Origin: CAYPEK01 sp964409645
GTDB taxonomy: Bacteria > UBP15 > UBA6099
Assembly: GCA_964409645.1 (NCBI GenBank)
Contig: CAYPEK010000056.1
Location: 1 to 26,072 of the forward strand
Reading direction: 5' to 3'
Length of the DNA stretch: 26,072 bases
The translations under genes were made by a program, and so were the position numbers. Of the stretch, positions 15,288-21,338 are shown one piece after another (the stretch's first letter is position 1; each line of letters begins with the position of its first letter). Under the pieces are notes generated by a model. It ran no database searches, was not told the origin of the DNA, and saw only the letters and a list, made by a program, of their open reading frames with translations.

Positions 15288-16541
15288 TTATCTCGCCCGC
15301 CGCGCCACCGGGCCGTGCTCCGGAATCTGCTTTATGTACGGCTTCCCCGCGACCAGCAGCCAGAGCGCCAGACTCGACAGCCCCGCCGCCGCGTTCATTA
15401 CCCCGAGCACGCGTATCATGTCCTTCCAGCCGAGCGAAACAAGCGCCATTCCGATGCTGCCGAACAATATTCCGGCGCAGCCCATGAGAGCCGCGGCCGA
15501 CCCGATGTCGTCTTTCTGCTGTTCGAGCATCAGGTTGGCTCCGGGCGTGCGCAAGCAACTCCCGGCAAGACTCGCGGGAAACAACGTCGCGATGAAAATC
15601 CACGGCTTGGCATTGCCGATGCCGAACATAAGGAATCCGCTCACCGCGATCACTGCGAACCCGATGTTTATTATCGTCCGTCGCGCGATCCGCCCCGAAA
15701 TAAATATGTACATCGCCGGTCCGAGTATCATGCCCGCCGCGTTCATCGAGAAATAGCCGCTGAAAGCCTGCGCACTCAGCCCAAATCCGTCCATGAAGAT
15801 ATACGACGCCGACGCGATGAATGCCAACGCCGGAATCGCCGTCAGAGAGAACAAGAGCAGTAGCCGCCTGAACCCCGGATTCGCGAGCACCGCAGCAAGG
15901 CGGCCCGCCGTCTGCCTCGCCGTCCCTTCATACCGTTCGCCGATCGTCTCCGTCAACACCGCCGCGCCCGCCATCGAAATCACGCCGATGCCGGCGAGCA
16001 CAAAAAACGCCCCCCGCCACGAGACGAGCTTCAACAATTGAGCGCCTATCGCGGGCGCAACCGCAGGCGTTATCAGAACCATAGACTGCACCAGCGCGAG
16101 AACCGTCTCGCGTTTCCTGCCATCGTAAACATCTTTCACCATCGCGATGGCCACCGTGCACGCCGCGCTTCCGCCGATGGCCTGCAGCGCCCGCCACGCG
16201 ATCAGCGAATACACATTCCGCGACATCGCGCAAAAAACACTCGCCGCAACATAGATCGCAAGCCCCCACATCAATGCGGGCTTGCGCCCATATCTATCGC
16301 AGATCGGCCCCCAGAAAAGAGTCCCTGCCGCGAAAAACACAAAAAACATTATCAGCGTCAGGTTCACAAGACCAACCGTAGCGCCGAAATGCTTCGCCAT
16401 CCCCGGCAGAGCCGGCAGATACAGGTCCGTTGACAGCGGCACAAACGCGCTCAGCAGCGCAATCAGGCCAACCAAACCTTTATTTCCAAGATACCGCTGG
16501 CGCACCACCTCCCGGCGCGCGCCTCCTTCAGACTCCTTCAT
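15288..16541 (-). CDS. Bcr/CflA-type MFS drug-resistance exporter
   Basis: 417 residues from ATG 16541, preceded by GGGGAAAG. Earlier TTG codons at 16613 and 16601 would overlap the end of the upstream gene and only add a charged extension. Twelve membrane segments are visible. Family landmarks are STDLYLPALPGMAKHFG in the first helix and loop, the motif-A loop GPICDRYGRKPAL, and SWRGAFFVLAGIGV after helix six. These fit the 12-helix DHA1 proton-coupled exporters such as Bcr and CflA, which remove bicyclomycin, chloramphenicol-like compounds or metabolites from the cytoplasm. It is the last gene of a minus-strand run that includes a TetR repressor two genes upstream, a common setting for a regulated pump. 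The actual substrate is unknown. Confidence 0.9.
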   Translation of the reverse strand: MKESEGGARREVVRQRYLGNKGLVGLIALLSAFVPLSTDLYLPALPGMAKHFGATVGLVNLTLIMFFVFFAAGTLFWGPICDRYGRKPALMWGLAIYVAASVFCAMSRNVYSLIAWRALQAIGGSAACTVAIAMVKDVYDGRKRETVLALVQSMVLITPAVAPAIGAQLLKLVSWRGAFFVLAGIGVISMAGAAVLTETIGERYEGTARQTAGRLAAVLANPGFRRLLLLFSLTAIPALAFIASASYIFMDGFGLSAQAFSGYFSMNAAGMILGPAMYIFISGRIARRTIINIGFAVIAVSGFLMFGIGNAKPWIFIATLFPASLAGSCLRTPGANLMLEQQKDDIGSAAALMGCAGILFGSIGMALVSLGWKDMIRVLGVMNAAAGLSSLALWLLVAGKPYIKQIPEHGPVARRAR

Positions 16542-16591
16542 CTTTCCCCGATTCTTTTTATGCTCTTCCGGTTCTTGTTCCCGCGAATAAT

Positions 16592-17074
16592 CTACGACCA
16601 ACTGCCCTCCCAAACACTCACTGTCTCCATCGCCTCGCGATTGTGCTCTTCATAAAGCCGCTCGAACGTGTCCGGCCTGCGTTCCTTCCTCGCCTGCCAT
16701 TTGTGGAACATATACTCGCCCGTATCGTCGTCGTTCCCAACCTGCTCCAGCACGCAACTGTTCCCGTGCTGATCCGTGAAACGGAGACTGTCCGTGTCCG
16801 TCACGCTTATCTTATCCATTTTAAAAATGTGAATCGATTGCTGGCCGAAACGGTCGAAATCCACCTCGTAGCACACCGCCCAGTAGTAATACTTTCCCGC
16901 AGCCCCTTTCCCCCCTTCGCGTGCCTTCGCCACAAGTATATCGAAACGATCGACGTACAGCCGCTCGCTCCGGTTGCTCCGGTGCGGGTTGACATAAATA
17001 ACAGCTCCGCAGGACACTATCCCGTCCACGCTATCCTGCATATCTTGCTTTGCGGCCGTCTGCTCTTCCGACAT
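16592..17074 (-). CDS. Hypothetical 160-residue soluble protein
   Basis: ATG 17074 is preceded by AAGGAG at five bases. The product has no signal peptide or membrane segment. It shows strands rich in aromatic residues (KYYYWAVCYEVDFDRFG, about 62-78; QSIHIFKMDKISVTDTD) and a charged helical end (HKWQARKERRPDTFERLYEEHNREAM). This suggests a compact alpha/beta domain; I recognise no family. It sits 92 bases after the TetR stop and 50 bases before the exporter start, so it is probably cotranscribed with the exporter. A run of nine G residues lies in the leader of this gene (17108-17100 on the minus strand). A role linked to the exporter or its regulation is inference from position only. Confidence 0.75.
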   Translation of the reverse strand: MSEEQTAAKQDMQDSVDGIVSCGAVIYVNPHRSNRSERLYVDRFDILVAKAREGGKGAAGKYYYWAVCYEVDFDRFGQQSIHIFKMDKISVTDTDSLRFTDQHGNSCVLEQVGNDDDTGEYMFHKWQARKERRPDTFERLYEEHNREAMETVSVWEGSWS

Positions 17075-17099
17075 ATCGGCTCCTTCGGCATCAGCTCCG

Positions 17100-17108
17100 C
17101 CCCCCCCC
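17100..17108. repeat. Homopolymer of nine C (G9 on the minus strand)
   Basis: Nine consecutive C residues lie 26 bases upstream of the ATG of the 160-residue gene. Such tracts can slip during replication and change expression when they fall in a leader or promoter. Here no promoter could be placed around it, so significance is uncertain. Confidence 0.6.
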
Positions 17109-17130
17109 GAATCGGCAGCCGGCTTTTTAT

Positions 17131-17145
17131 CCCGCTTTTTGCGGG
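17131..17145 (+). terminator. Small hairpin downstream of tetR
   Basis: CCCGC-TTTTT-GCGGG forms a 5-bp GC stem followed on the plus strand by TTTAC. It is weak as a terminator, and no plus-strand gene leads into it. On the minus strand it lies 22 bases past the TetR stop but is followed by A residues, so it would not terminate tetR in the usual way. Confidence 0.3.
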
Positions 17146-17166
17146 TTTACACCTCGATAAAAACTA

Positions 17167-17856
17167 TCATTCGTATAGTTTAGACAGCGTTTCCTTATTG
17201 TAATATCTCCGAATGGCGGCGGCCTTCAACCCGGCGCCCTGCAATGCATACCACACCGCCTGCTCCACCAGCTTGTCTCCCGACATCTTGTAGTCAACCG
17301 CCGGTGAATTAGAATAAAGCGTAAGCATCATATTGATCGCAATGTGATGAACGAACCATCCACTCAGATCAAAACGCACCGGACTCTCCCTCAGATCGCC
17401 TGCTTTTTCCGCCGCTTTCAGGCAGTTAACGAATTGCGTTACCCACCCCCCAAGCATTTGCTCATACGCAACACGCGCAAACTTACCGTCCTCGAGCAGA
17501 CTGCGGGTCATCAGAAGATGGGGCGTGCTGAAACCAGCATCCTTGTTCGCGCCCTCTTTTATAAAATGATTCAATATCGAATAAACCATAATGACGAGCG
17601 TTTCAGTTGACGGCTTCATTTTCATCAGCCGTTCGATCTCGTCATTTTTTTTGTTCTTTATGAAGTCCTCATGAATCGCGGCGTACATCGATTCCTTGCT
17701 GGGGAAATGCTTGTAAAGAAGCGCCTCGGAGACGCCCGCCGCCTTAGCAAGCTCGCGCGTCGTCGCCTTCTCGAAACCCTTCTCCGCGAACACGACTTTT
17801 ATAGCCTCGATTATGGCCTTACGTCTTTCTTCGGATGTCTTGCGACGCGTCCCCAT
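17167..17856 (-). CDS. TetR/AcrR-family transcriptional repressor
   Basis: 229 residues. The N-terminal helix-turn-helix (about 12-60) is typical: AIIEAIKVVFAEKGFEKATT followed by RELAKAAGVSEALLYKHF and PSKESMYAAI. The C-terminal ligand domain is all-helical and of usual length; it is variable, so the inducer cannot be named. The start is ATG 17856. No ribosome site is present; instead a TTGACA promoter lies so close that the message probably begins at or next to the ATG. A perfect GTAAGT-N8-ACTTAC repeat overlaps the spacer and -10, which strongly suggests autorepression. Neighbours are an alpha/beta hydrolase ending 37 bases upstream and, downstream, a small unknown gene and a Bcr/CflA exporter, the likely targets of control. 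Confidence 0.93.
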   Translation of the reverse strand: MGTRRKTSEERRKAIIEAIKVVFAEKGFEKATTRELAKAAGVSEALLYKHFPSKESMYAAIHEDFIKNKKNDEIERLMKMKPSTETLVIMVYSILNHFIKEGANKDAGFSTPHLLMTRSLLEDGKFARVAYEQMLGGWVTQFVNCLKAAEKAGDLRESPVRFDLSGWFVHHIAINMMLTLYSNSPAVDYKMSGDKLVEQAVWYALQGAGLKAAAIRRYYNKETLSKLYE

Positions 17857-17860
17857 ATCG

Positions 17861-17891
17861 GTAAGTTAGCACACACTTACTTAGCTGTCAA
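17861..17891 (-). promoter_or_regulatory. tetR promoter with embedded palindromic operator
   Basis: On the minus strand, TTGACA (17891-17886), a 17-base spacer and TAACTT (17868-17863) form a promoter. The exact inverted repeat GTAAGT-N8-ACTTAC (17861-17880) covers the -10 and most of the spacer, the usual place for a TetR-family operator. Transcription would start within a base or two of the tetR ATG at 17856, so the transcript may be leaderless. The -35 sits just after the hydrolase stop codon. Confidence 0.75.
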
Positions 17892-17893
17892 TT

Positions 17894-18739
17894 TTAAATC
17901 CCGGGCTGTGATTCCGGGAACCGGCGCCTTAGAAAATCGAGCATTACGGCATTCGTTTCACCTGCGTGGAACAACGCGGCATTGTGCCCGAAACGCTCTA
18001 TGATCTGAAGTTCAGCTCCGGGAATTCCGGCGTGTAACGCGCGGACGCGCGATAGCGGCACAACCTGATCCACCCTGCTGCCCACCACCAGCGCCGGGAC
18101 GCGGATATTACATAGCCTGTCATCAAGGTCCACGTTAGCGAAAGCCGCCGTTTCAGCCGCAATGTTTTTGTTGCGTGTTGCGTACACGCCGATATCCGCA
18201 AGGATTATCGCCGGGTGCGTTTTTCCGAAAACGAGTCCGCCGCAGAACCGCGCCGCCTCTATCGCGACCGCCGCCGCGCCCATCGCCGCCGGACTGAACG
18301 CCACGCTTAAATACGCCGGCATAACAGTGTTTACAACCGGCAGAAGTCGCTTGTCCATGAACCGCGCGCTCGTTTGCAGCAGCACCAGCCCCGCCACCTT
18401 CTCTGGAGCATGGTGATATATCATCTGCGCGAGAACGCCGCCCGCTGAATGCCCGCAGATCACAACCGGCCGCCCCAACACGCCTGTCCGCTCCGCGAGC
18501 TCTTCGAACGCGCCCGCGAGCATTTCGAGCGAAAATTCCGTCACGGTGTCGCCCGAGCGGCAGTTGCCCGGCCAGTCCGCGATCAGCACCCGCCAGCCCG
18601 CCGATACGAGCGGCTCAATGTGCGGCTCCCAGAACATCCCGCCGCCGCCGAGCCCGTGTATCATCATCACCGTCCGCTCCGCGTCGCCGTGCAGTTCGTA
18701 ATATATTCCGTTCCCGTTATTGAGAGTCAAAAATGACAT
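17894..18739 (-). CDS. Alpha/beta-hydrolase fold protein
   Basis: 281 residues from ATG 18739, chosen for the GGAGGG ribosome site seven bases upstream; a TTG at 18757 would add six residues and overlap that site. Classical fold landmarks are HGLGGGG (28-34, oxyanion hole region), the nucleophile elbow GHSAGG with Ser98, VVGSRVDQVVP carrying the likely acid Asp, and the C-terminal RFGHNAALF with the catalytic His. All triad members are present. The closest look-alikes are small esterases, lactonases or C-C bond hydrolases; substrate cannot be read from sequence. It is a cytosolic protein with no signal peptide. It begins 34 bases after the paralogue-B membrane gene and ends 37 bases before tetR, so a common transcript is plausible although tetR has its own promoter. 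Confidence 0.9.
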   Translation of the reverse strand: MSFLTLNNGNGIYYELHGDAERTVMMIHGLGGGGMFWEPHIEPLVSAGWRVLIADWPGNCRSGDTVTEFSLEMLAGAFEELAERTGVLGRPVVICGHSAGGVLAQMIYHHAPEKVAGLVLLQTSARFMDKRLLPVVNTVMPAYLSVAFSPAAMGAAAVAIEAARFCGGLVFGKTHPAIILADIGVYATRNKNIAAETAAFANVDLDDRLCNIRVPALVVGSRVDQVVPLSRVRALHAGIPGAELQIIERFGHNAALFHAGETNAVMLDFLRRRFPESQPGI

Positions 18740-18773
18740 GTGGCAGCCCTCCGCCAAGTTGCAGGTTTAGGTT

Positions 18774-19406
18774 TCAGATCCATTTGAGGAAGAATATTAA
18801 TATGACGATGAGCAAAGCGTCCAAGCCGAGCAGAGGCCCCACCACGGCGATTTTTTTGCCTGTAGTTTTGAGGTCATGCACCCAGAAAGAAACCGTAAAG
18901 AAAAGAAAATAGCCGCCGAAAATTATCAGAGACGCCGGCCCCGTGTTCCACCACGGATATTCCCATGTCAGCACGCCTATTCTGTTAAGAATCACTTCGA
19001 CCGTCGCGCATATCGCAGCCGAGCAGACACCCACCGCCACCCGGCTCGGAATGCCAAGTATTTTCGTGCTCCGTCCCTCCGGGAGAAATTTCGACATCAC
19101 GAGCCCGACCAGCGCGAACATGAAAAAAATCTCCACGTTCATGCCGATGAAAATGAGGTATGCCGTTTTGCCGGGCGTCCCCCACGCGGGCGCATATCCC
19201 GTGAAGTGAAAAATCAGTGAGTTTACAATCTCTATGAAGATATCCAAACCAAAATATGTCAGCCCCGCGAAAACCACATTCCAGTTTTTCTTCGCCGCCT
19301 CCGTCGCATAAACATACGTCACGAGCGTCAACAGCGGAATAACATACCACTGAAACTGCCCTGCATCCCTCAAGATCGACAGCGCCTGCCTCGCCGATTC
19401 GGCCAT
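18774..19406 (-). CDS. Unrecognised multi-pass membrane protein, paralogue B
   Basis: 210 residues from ATG 19406 (AGGTGG five bases upstream); GTG 19415 would add three residues. It has six or seven hydrophobic segments, starting with FQWYVIPLLTLVTYVYATE and ending with LIVILIFFLKWI. It is a diverged copy of the plus-strand protein at 9339-9962, sharing QALSILR, FQWYVI, KKNW, the EIVNSLIFHFTG segment, VExxFMF, SKFLP, WEYPWW and the terminal LKWI. Neighbours differ: this copy is followed after 34 bases by an alpha/beta hydrolase and then tetR and an exporter. A possible -10 (TATTAT, 19454-19449) lies upstream with a poor -35. Function unknown; its placement hints at a role with small hydrophobic molecules, which is inference. 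Confidence 0.85.
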   Translation of the reverse strand: MAESARQALSILRDAGQFQWYVIPLLTLVTYVYATEAAKKNWNVVFAGLTYFGLDIFIEIVNSLIFHFTGYAPAWGTPGKTAYLIFIGMNVEIFFMFALVGLVMSKFLPEGRSTKILGIPSRVAVGVCSAAICATVEVILNRIGVLTWEYPWWNTGPASLIIFGGYFLFFTVSFWVHDLKTTGKKIAVVGPLLGLDALLIVILIFFLKWI

Positions 19407-19487
19407 ATCCGCCACCTTTTCCTTTCGAGATTCAGTATCCTTTCACCTATAATACACGACCGCCGCAGCGCATGAACAGCCCGCCGT

Positions 19488-20060
19488 TCAATCCCGCATG
19501 AATCCGAACCGTTTGTCCTGCGCGGTCATCTTTATGAAATATCTCAGGCTCCGCTCGAACGCTTCCCGGCTGTGCCGCCGCTGGCTTTCGATGTAAGCTA
19601 TCCGTATCCGCTTGTAGCTTTCGGACAACTTCTTGTAATTCCGCCACGCATCGCGGTCCGCCTTGATCGCCGCGAGCACGTCATCCGACACAATGAACGG
19701 GGCAACATCCTCCTCGTCCGGGTCGTACACGTGCGAGATCGCCTCCAGCCCCGCCGCCGTCATTCTCTTTTCCGCAATCAGCTTCCTCACACGCTCACGG
19801 TTCGGCATCGAAAGACCGCTCGTTTTCCGCCTCGGCGAAAAGCGTTGCGCGTATTTCTCGTCGTCGATCGACTTCACCGTGCTGTCGATCCAACCGAAAC
19901 AAAGCGCTTCGTCCACCGCGTCGCCGTATGGTATGCGCGGCTTCCCGCTGCTTGTTTTGTAATATATCAGCCAGATATCTTTTTCTTTTTTGTGGTTTTT
20001 CGCCAGCCAGCCGCGCCACGCCTTCCGGTCCGCCGCATAAAATGTCTTCGTAATCTCCAT
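19488..20060 (-). CDS. YdeI/OmpD-associated (OmdA) family protein
   Basis: 190 residues, ATG 20060 with GGGAG upstream. The N-terminal half is characteristic: FYAADRKAWRGWLAKNHKKEKDIWLIYYKTSSGKPRIPYGDAVDEALCFGWIDST, then KYAQRFSPRRKTSGLSMPNRERVRKLI. The C-terminal helical part (about 115-185, AIKADRDAWRNYKKLSESYKRIRIAYIES) is the OmdA-type domain, with the usual basic tail. It is a small cytosolic protein; family members have been tied to bacteriocin or antimicrobial-peptide protection and outer-membrane stress, but the biochemical role is not established. It ends 81 bases before paralogue B on the same strand and may head the six-gene run, although a separate promoter for the following genes is possible. 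Confidence 0.88.
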   Translation of the reverse strand: MEITKTFYAADRKAWRGWLAKNHKKEKDIWLIYYKTSSGKPRIPYGDAVDEALCFGWIDSTVKSIDDEKYAQRFSPRRKTSGLSMPNRERVRKLIAEKRMTAAGLEAISHVYDPDEEDVAPFIVSDDVLAAIKADRDAWRNYKKLSESYKRIRIAYIESQRRHSREAFERSLRYFIKMTAQDKRFGFMRD

Positions 20061-20205
20061 CCGTCGTCTCCCGTGGTGTAACTCCCGGCCGGAATATTAT
20101 CATAAACGACCGCTGCCGCGCCATATTAAATGATTCGGCATTTGTTTAGCGAGATATCATTTGTTGTGGAAGGGGGCCTGCGTCCCATTATATTGCGTTG
20201 TGTAG

Positions 20206-20224
20206 GGGCACGTTGCACGTGCCC
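20206..20224. repeat. Palindromic GGGCACGT-TGC-ACGTGCCC element
   Basis: An exact 8-bp inverted repeat with a 3-base loop sits within the context TGTAGGGGCACG. This resembles the GTAGGGGC...GCCCC palindromes that occur as dispersed intergenic elements in many bacterial genomes. It lies in a 416-base gap between two divergent genes. The remainder of that gap is AT-rich and contains the promoter and leader of the methyltransferase gene listed separately; no other gene is seen. Confidence 0.55.
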
Positions 20225-20278
20225 ATGAAACAAACCCTTTGAATATTTACATGCTCATTTAAACAACTCACGCATCAC

Positions 20279-20307
20279 TTGACCCTCTCACGCACGCAGT
20301 CTAATAT
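20279..20307 (+). promoter_or_regulatory. Sigma70 promoter for the methyltransferase gene
   Basis: TTGACC (20279-20284) and TAATAT (20302-20307) are 17 bases apart. The start near 20314 would give an unusually long leader of about 160 bases before the ATG at 20477. Confidence 0.6.
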
Positions 20308-20354
20308 ATTAAATGGATGAAAATGGTGCTTGCATAACAGACCGCGCAGACTGA

Positions 20355-20378
20355 GCCGTTACACGGCAAACGGTTTTT
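20355..20378 (+). promoter_or_regulatory. Leader hairpins with T run, possible attenuator
   Basis: Two mutually exclusive small stems share a left arm: GCCGT/ACGGC (20355-20367) and CCGTT/AACGG (20356-20373). The second is followed directly by TTTTT (20374-20378). A 13-codon reading frame (ATG 20313 to TGA 20354, MDENGACITDRAD) ends one base before the stems. The layout resembles a small attenuator, but stems are only 5 bp. Confidence 0.3.
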
Positions 20379-20476
20379 GCGTATTTTAAACCGGCGGATG
20401 CGCGGCACACTTAATCTAAATTCCTTTAAAAAGAAAACATCGGGTCGAAACAGGCCTTTCGATTGGAGACAGGATA

Positions 20477-21244
20477 ATGAACGAACAGGAAACTTTGGAA
20501 CTTATTTTTGAGATTTTCGACGCGTCGCTTAACAGGCAAGGCCCCGGTAACGACGAATCGACTAAGAAAGCTTTTGCAATCGCACACGCCGCTCTCGGCG
20601 GGCGCGACCACCTCAGGATTCTCGACATCGGCTGCGGCTCCGGCGTGCAGACAGTCCGTCTCGCACAACTCGCGGACAGCGACATCACGGCGGTGGACGT
20701 GCACCAGCCATTTCTCGATGAGCTGCGCCGCAGGGCGGAAACCGCCGGCGTTTCCGGCAAAATCCGAACTCAGATCGGCGATATGGGAAATCTTCAGATG
20801 GATGAGGAATCATACGACCTGATCTGGGCGGAAGGCTCGATCTTCATCATCGGATTCCGCGAGGGGTTTGCGGCATTCAGGCCGCTGCTCGCGAAAGACG
20901 GCGTGATAGTCGTCTCGGAAATGCAGTGGTTCAGACCGGACGTTCCGCAGGAATGCCGGGACTTTATCGGGGGCGAATATCCGCCGATCACAGATCTCGA
21001 AACGAATCTGAAAACGATCGACGAATGCGGCTACGACATCATCGATCATTTCAAGCTGCCGAAATCGGGCTGGCTCGAAAACTTCTACGTGCATGTCGAA
21101 AATAGGCTGCCCCTCCTGCGGGATAAATACGCGGCCGACGCGGAAAGGCTCGCTTTCGTCAACAAGGTTCAGAAGGAGATCGACATCTACCGCAAATATT
21201 CGGATTACTACGGCTACGAATTTTTTATTGCGAAGCGCCGGTAG
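20477..21244 (+). CDS. Class I SAM-dependent methyltransferase
   Basis: 255 residues, ATG preceded by GGAGACAGGATA. The SAM-binding core is clear: RILDIGCGSG (47-56, motif I), ITAVDVHQPFLDEL with acidic D74 (motif II region), IGDMGNLQ (motif III) and DLIWAEGSIFIIGF (motif IV). FRPLLAKDGVIVVSEMQWF follows as the typical late strand. The C-terminal part (about 155-255) is a family-specific cap rich in aromatic and charged residues (LPKSGWLENFYVHVENRLP). It fits small-molecule methyltransferases of the Methyltransf_25/11 type. The acceptor is unknown, and adjacent genes give no clear hint. It appears monocistronic, with a promoter about 160 bases upstream and an intrinsic terminator just after the stop. 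Confidence 0.92.
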   Translation: MNEQETLELIFEIFDASLNRQGPGNDESTKKAFAIAHAALGGRDHLRILDIGCGSGVQTVRLAQLADSDITAVDVHQPFLDELRRRAETAGVSGKIRTQIGDMGNLQMDEESYDLIWAEGSIFIIGFREGFAAFRPLLAKDGVIVVSEMQWFRPDVPQECRDFIGGEYPPITDLETNLKTIDECGYDIIDHFKLPKSGWLENFYVHVENRLPLLRDKYAADAERLAFVNKVQKEIDIYRKYSDYYGYEFFIAKRR

Positions 21245-21272
21245 ATCGACAGCGTTCGAGGCATTACAACAG

Positions 21273-21308
21273 GGGCGGGACATTCTTGTCTCGCCCTTTT
21301 CTATTTTC
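21273..21308 (+). terminator. Intrinsic terminator after the methyltransferase gene
   Basis: GGGCGGGACA (21273-21282) pairs with TGTCTCGCCC (21287-21296) over 10 bp including one G-T wobble, with a TTCT loop. TTTTCTATTTTC follows at 21297-21308. This is a textbook rho-independent terminator 28 bases past the stop, and it lies only 30 bases before the next gene. Confidence 0.88.
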
Positions 21309-21333
21309 TCCGCGCCGCCTTACATGCTAAAAT
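21304..21333 (+). promoter_or_regulatory. Possible promoter of the second GH3 gene
   Basis: TAAAAT at 21328-21333 has a TG two bases ahead (an extended -10) and a weak -35 (TTTTCT, 21304-21309) at 18 bases. Transcription would begin at or next to the ATG at 21339, giving a leaderless message. The -35 overlaps the U tract of the preceding terminator. Confidence 0.4.
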
Positions 21334-21338
21334 GCGGC

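Noticed and set aside
15051..15863. 270-codon plus-strand frame
   Set aside because: Mostly a mirror of the efflux gene; the product is Arg/His/Pro-rich with no motif.
21093..21338. Long N-terminal extension of the second GH3 frame into the methyltransferase gene
   Set aside because: It overlaps a well-supported gene in another frame and crosses a strong terminator; the product matches GH3 only after about 21339.
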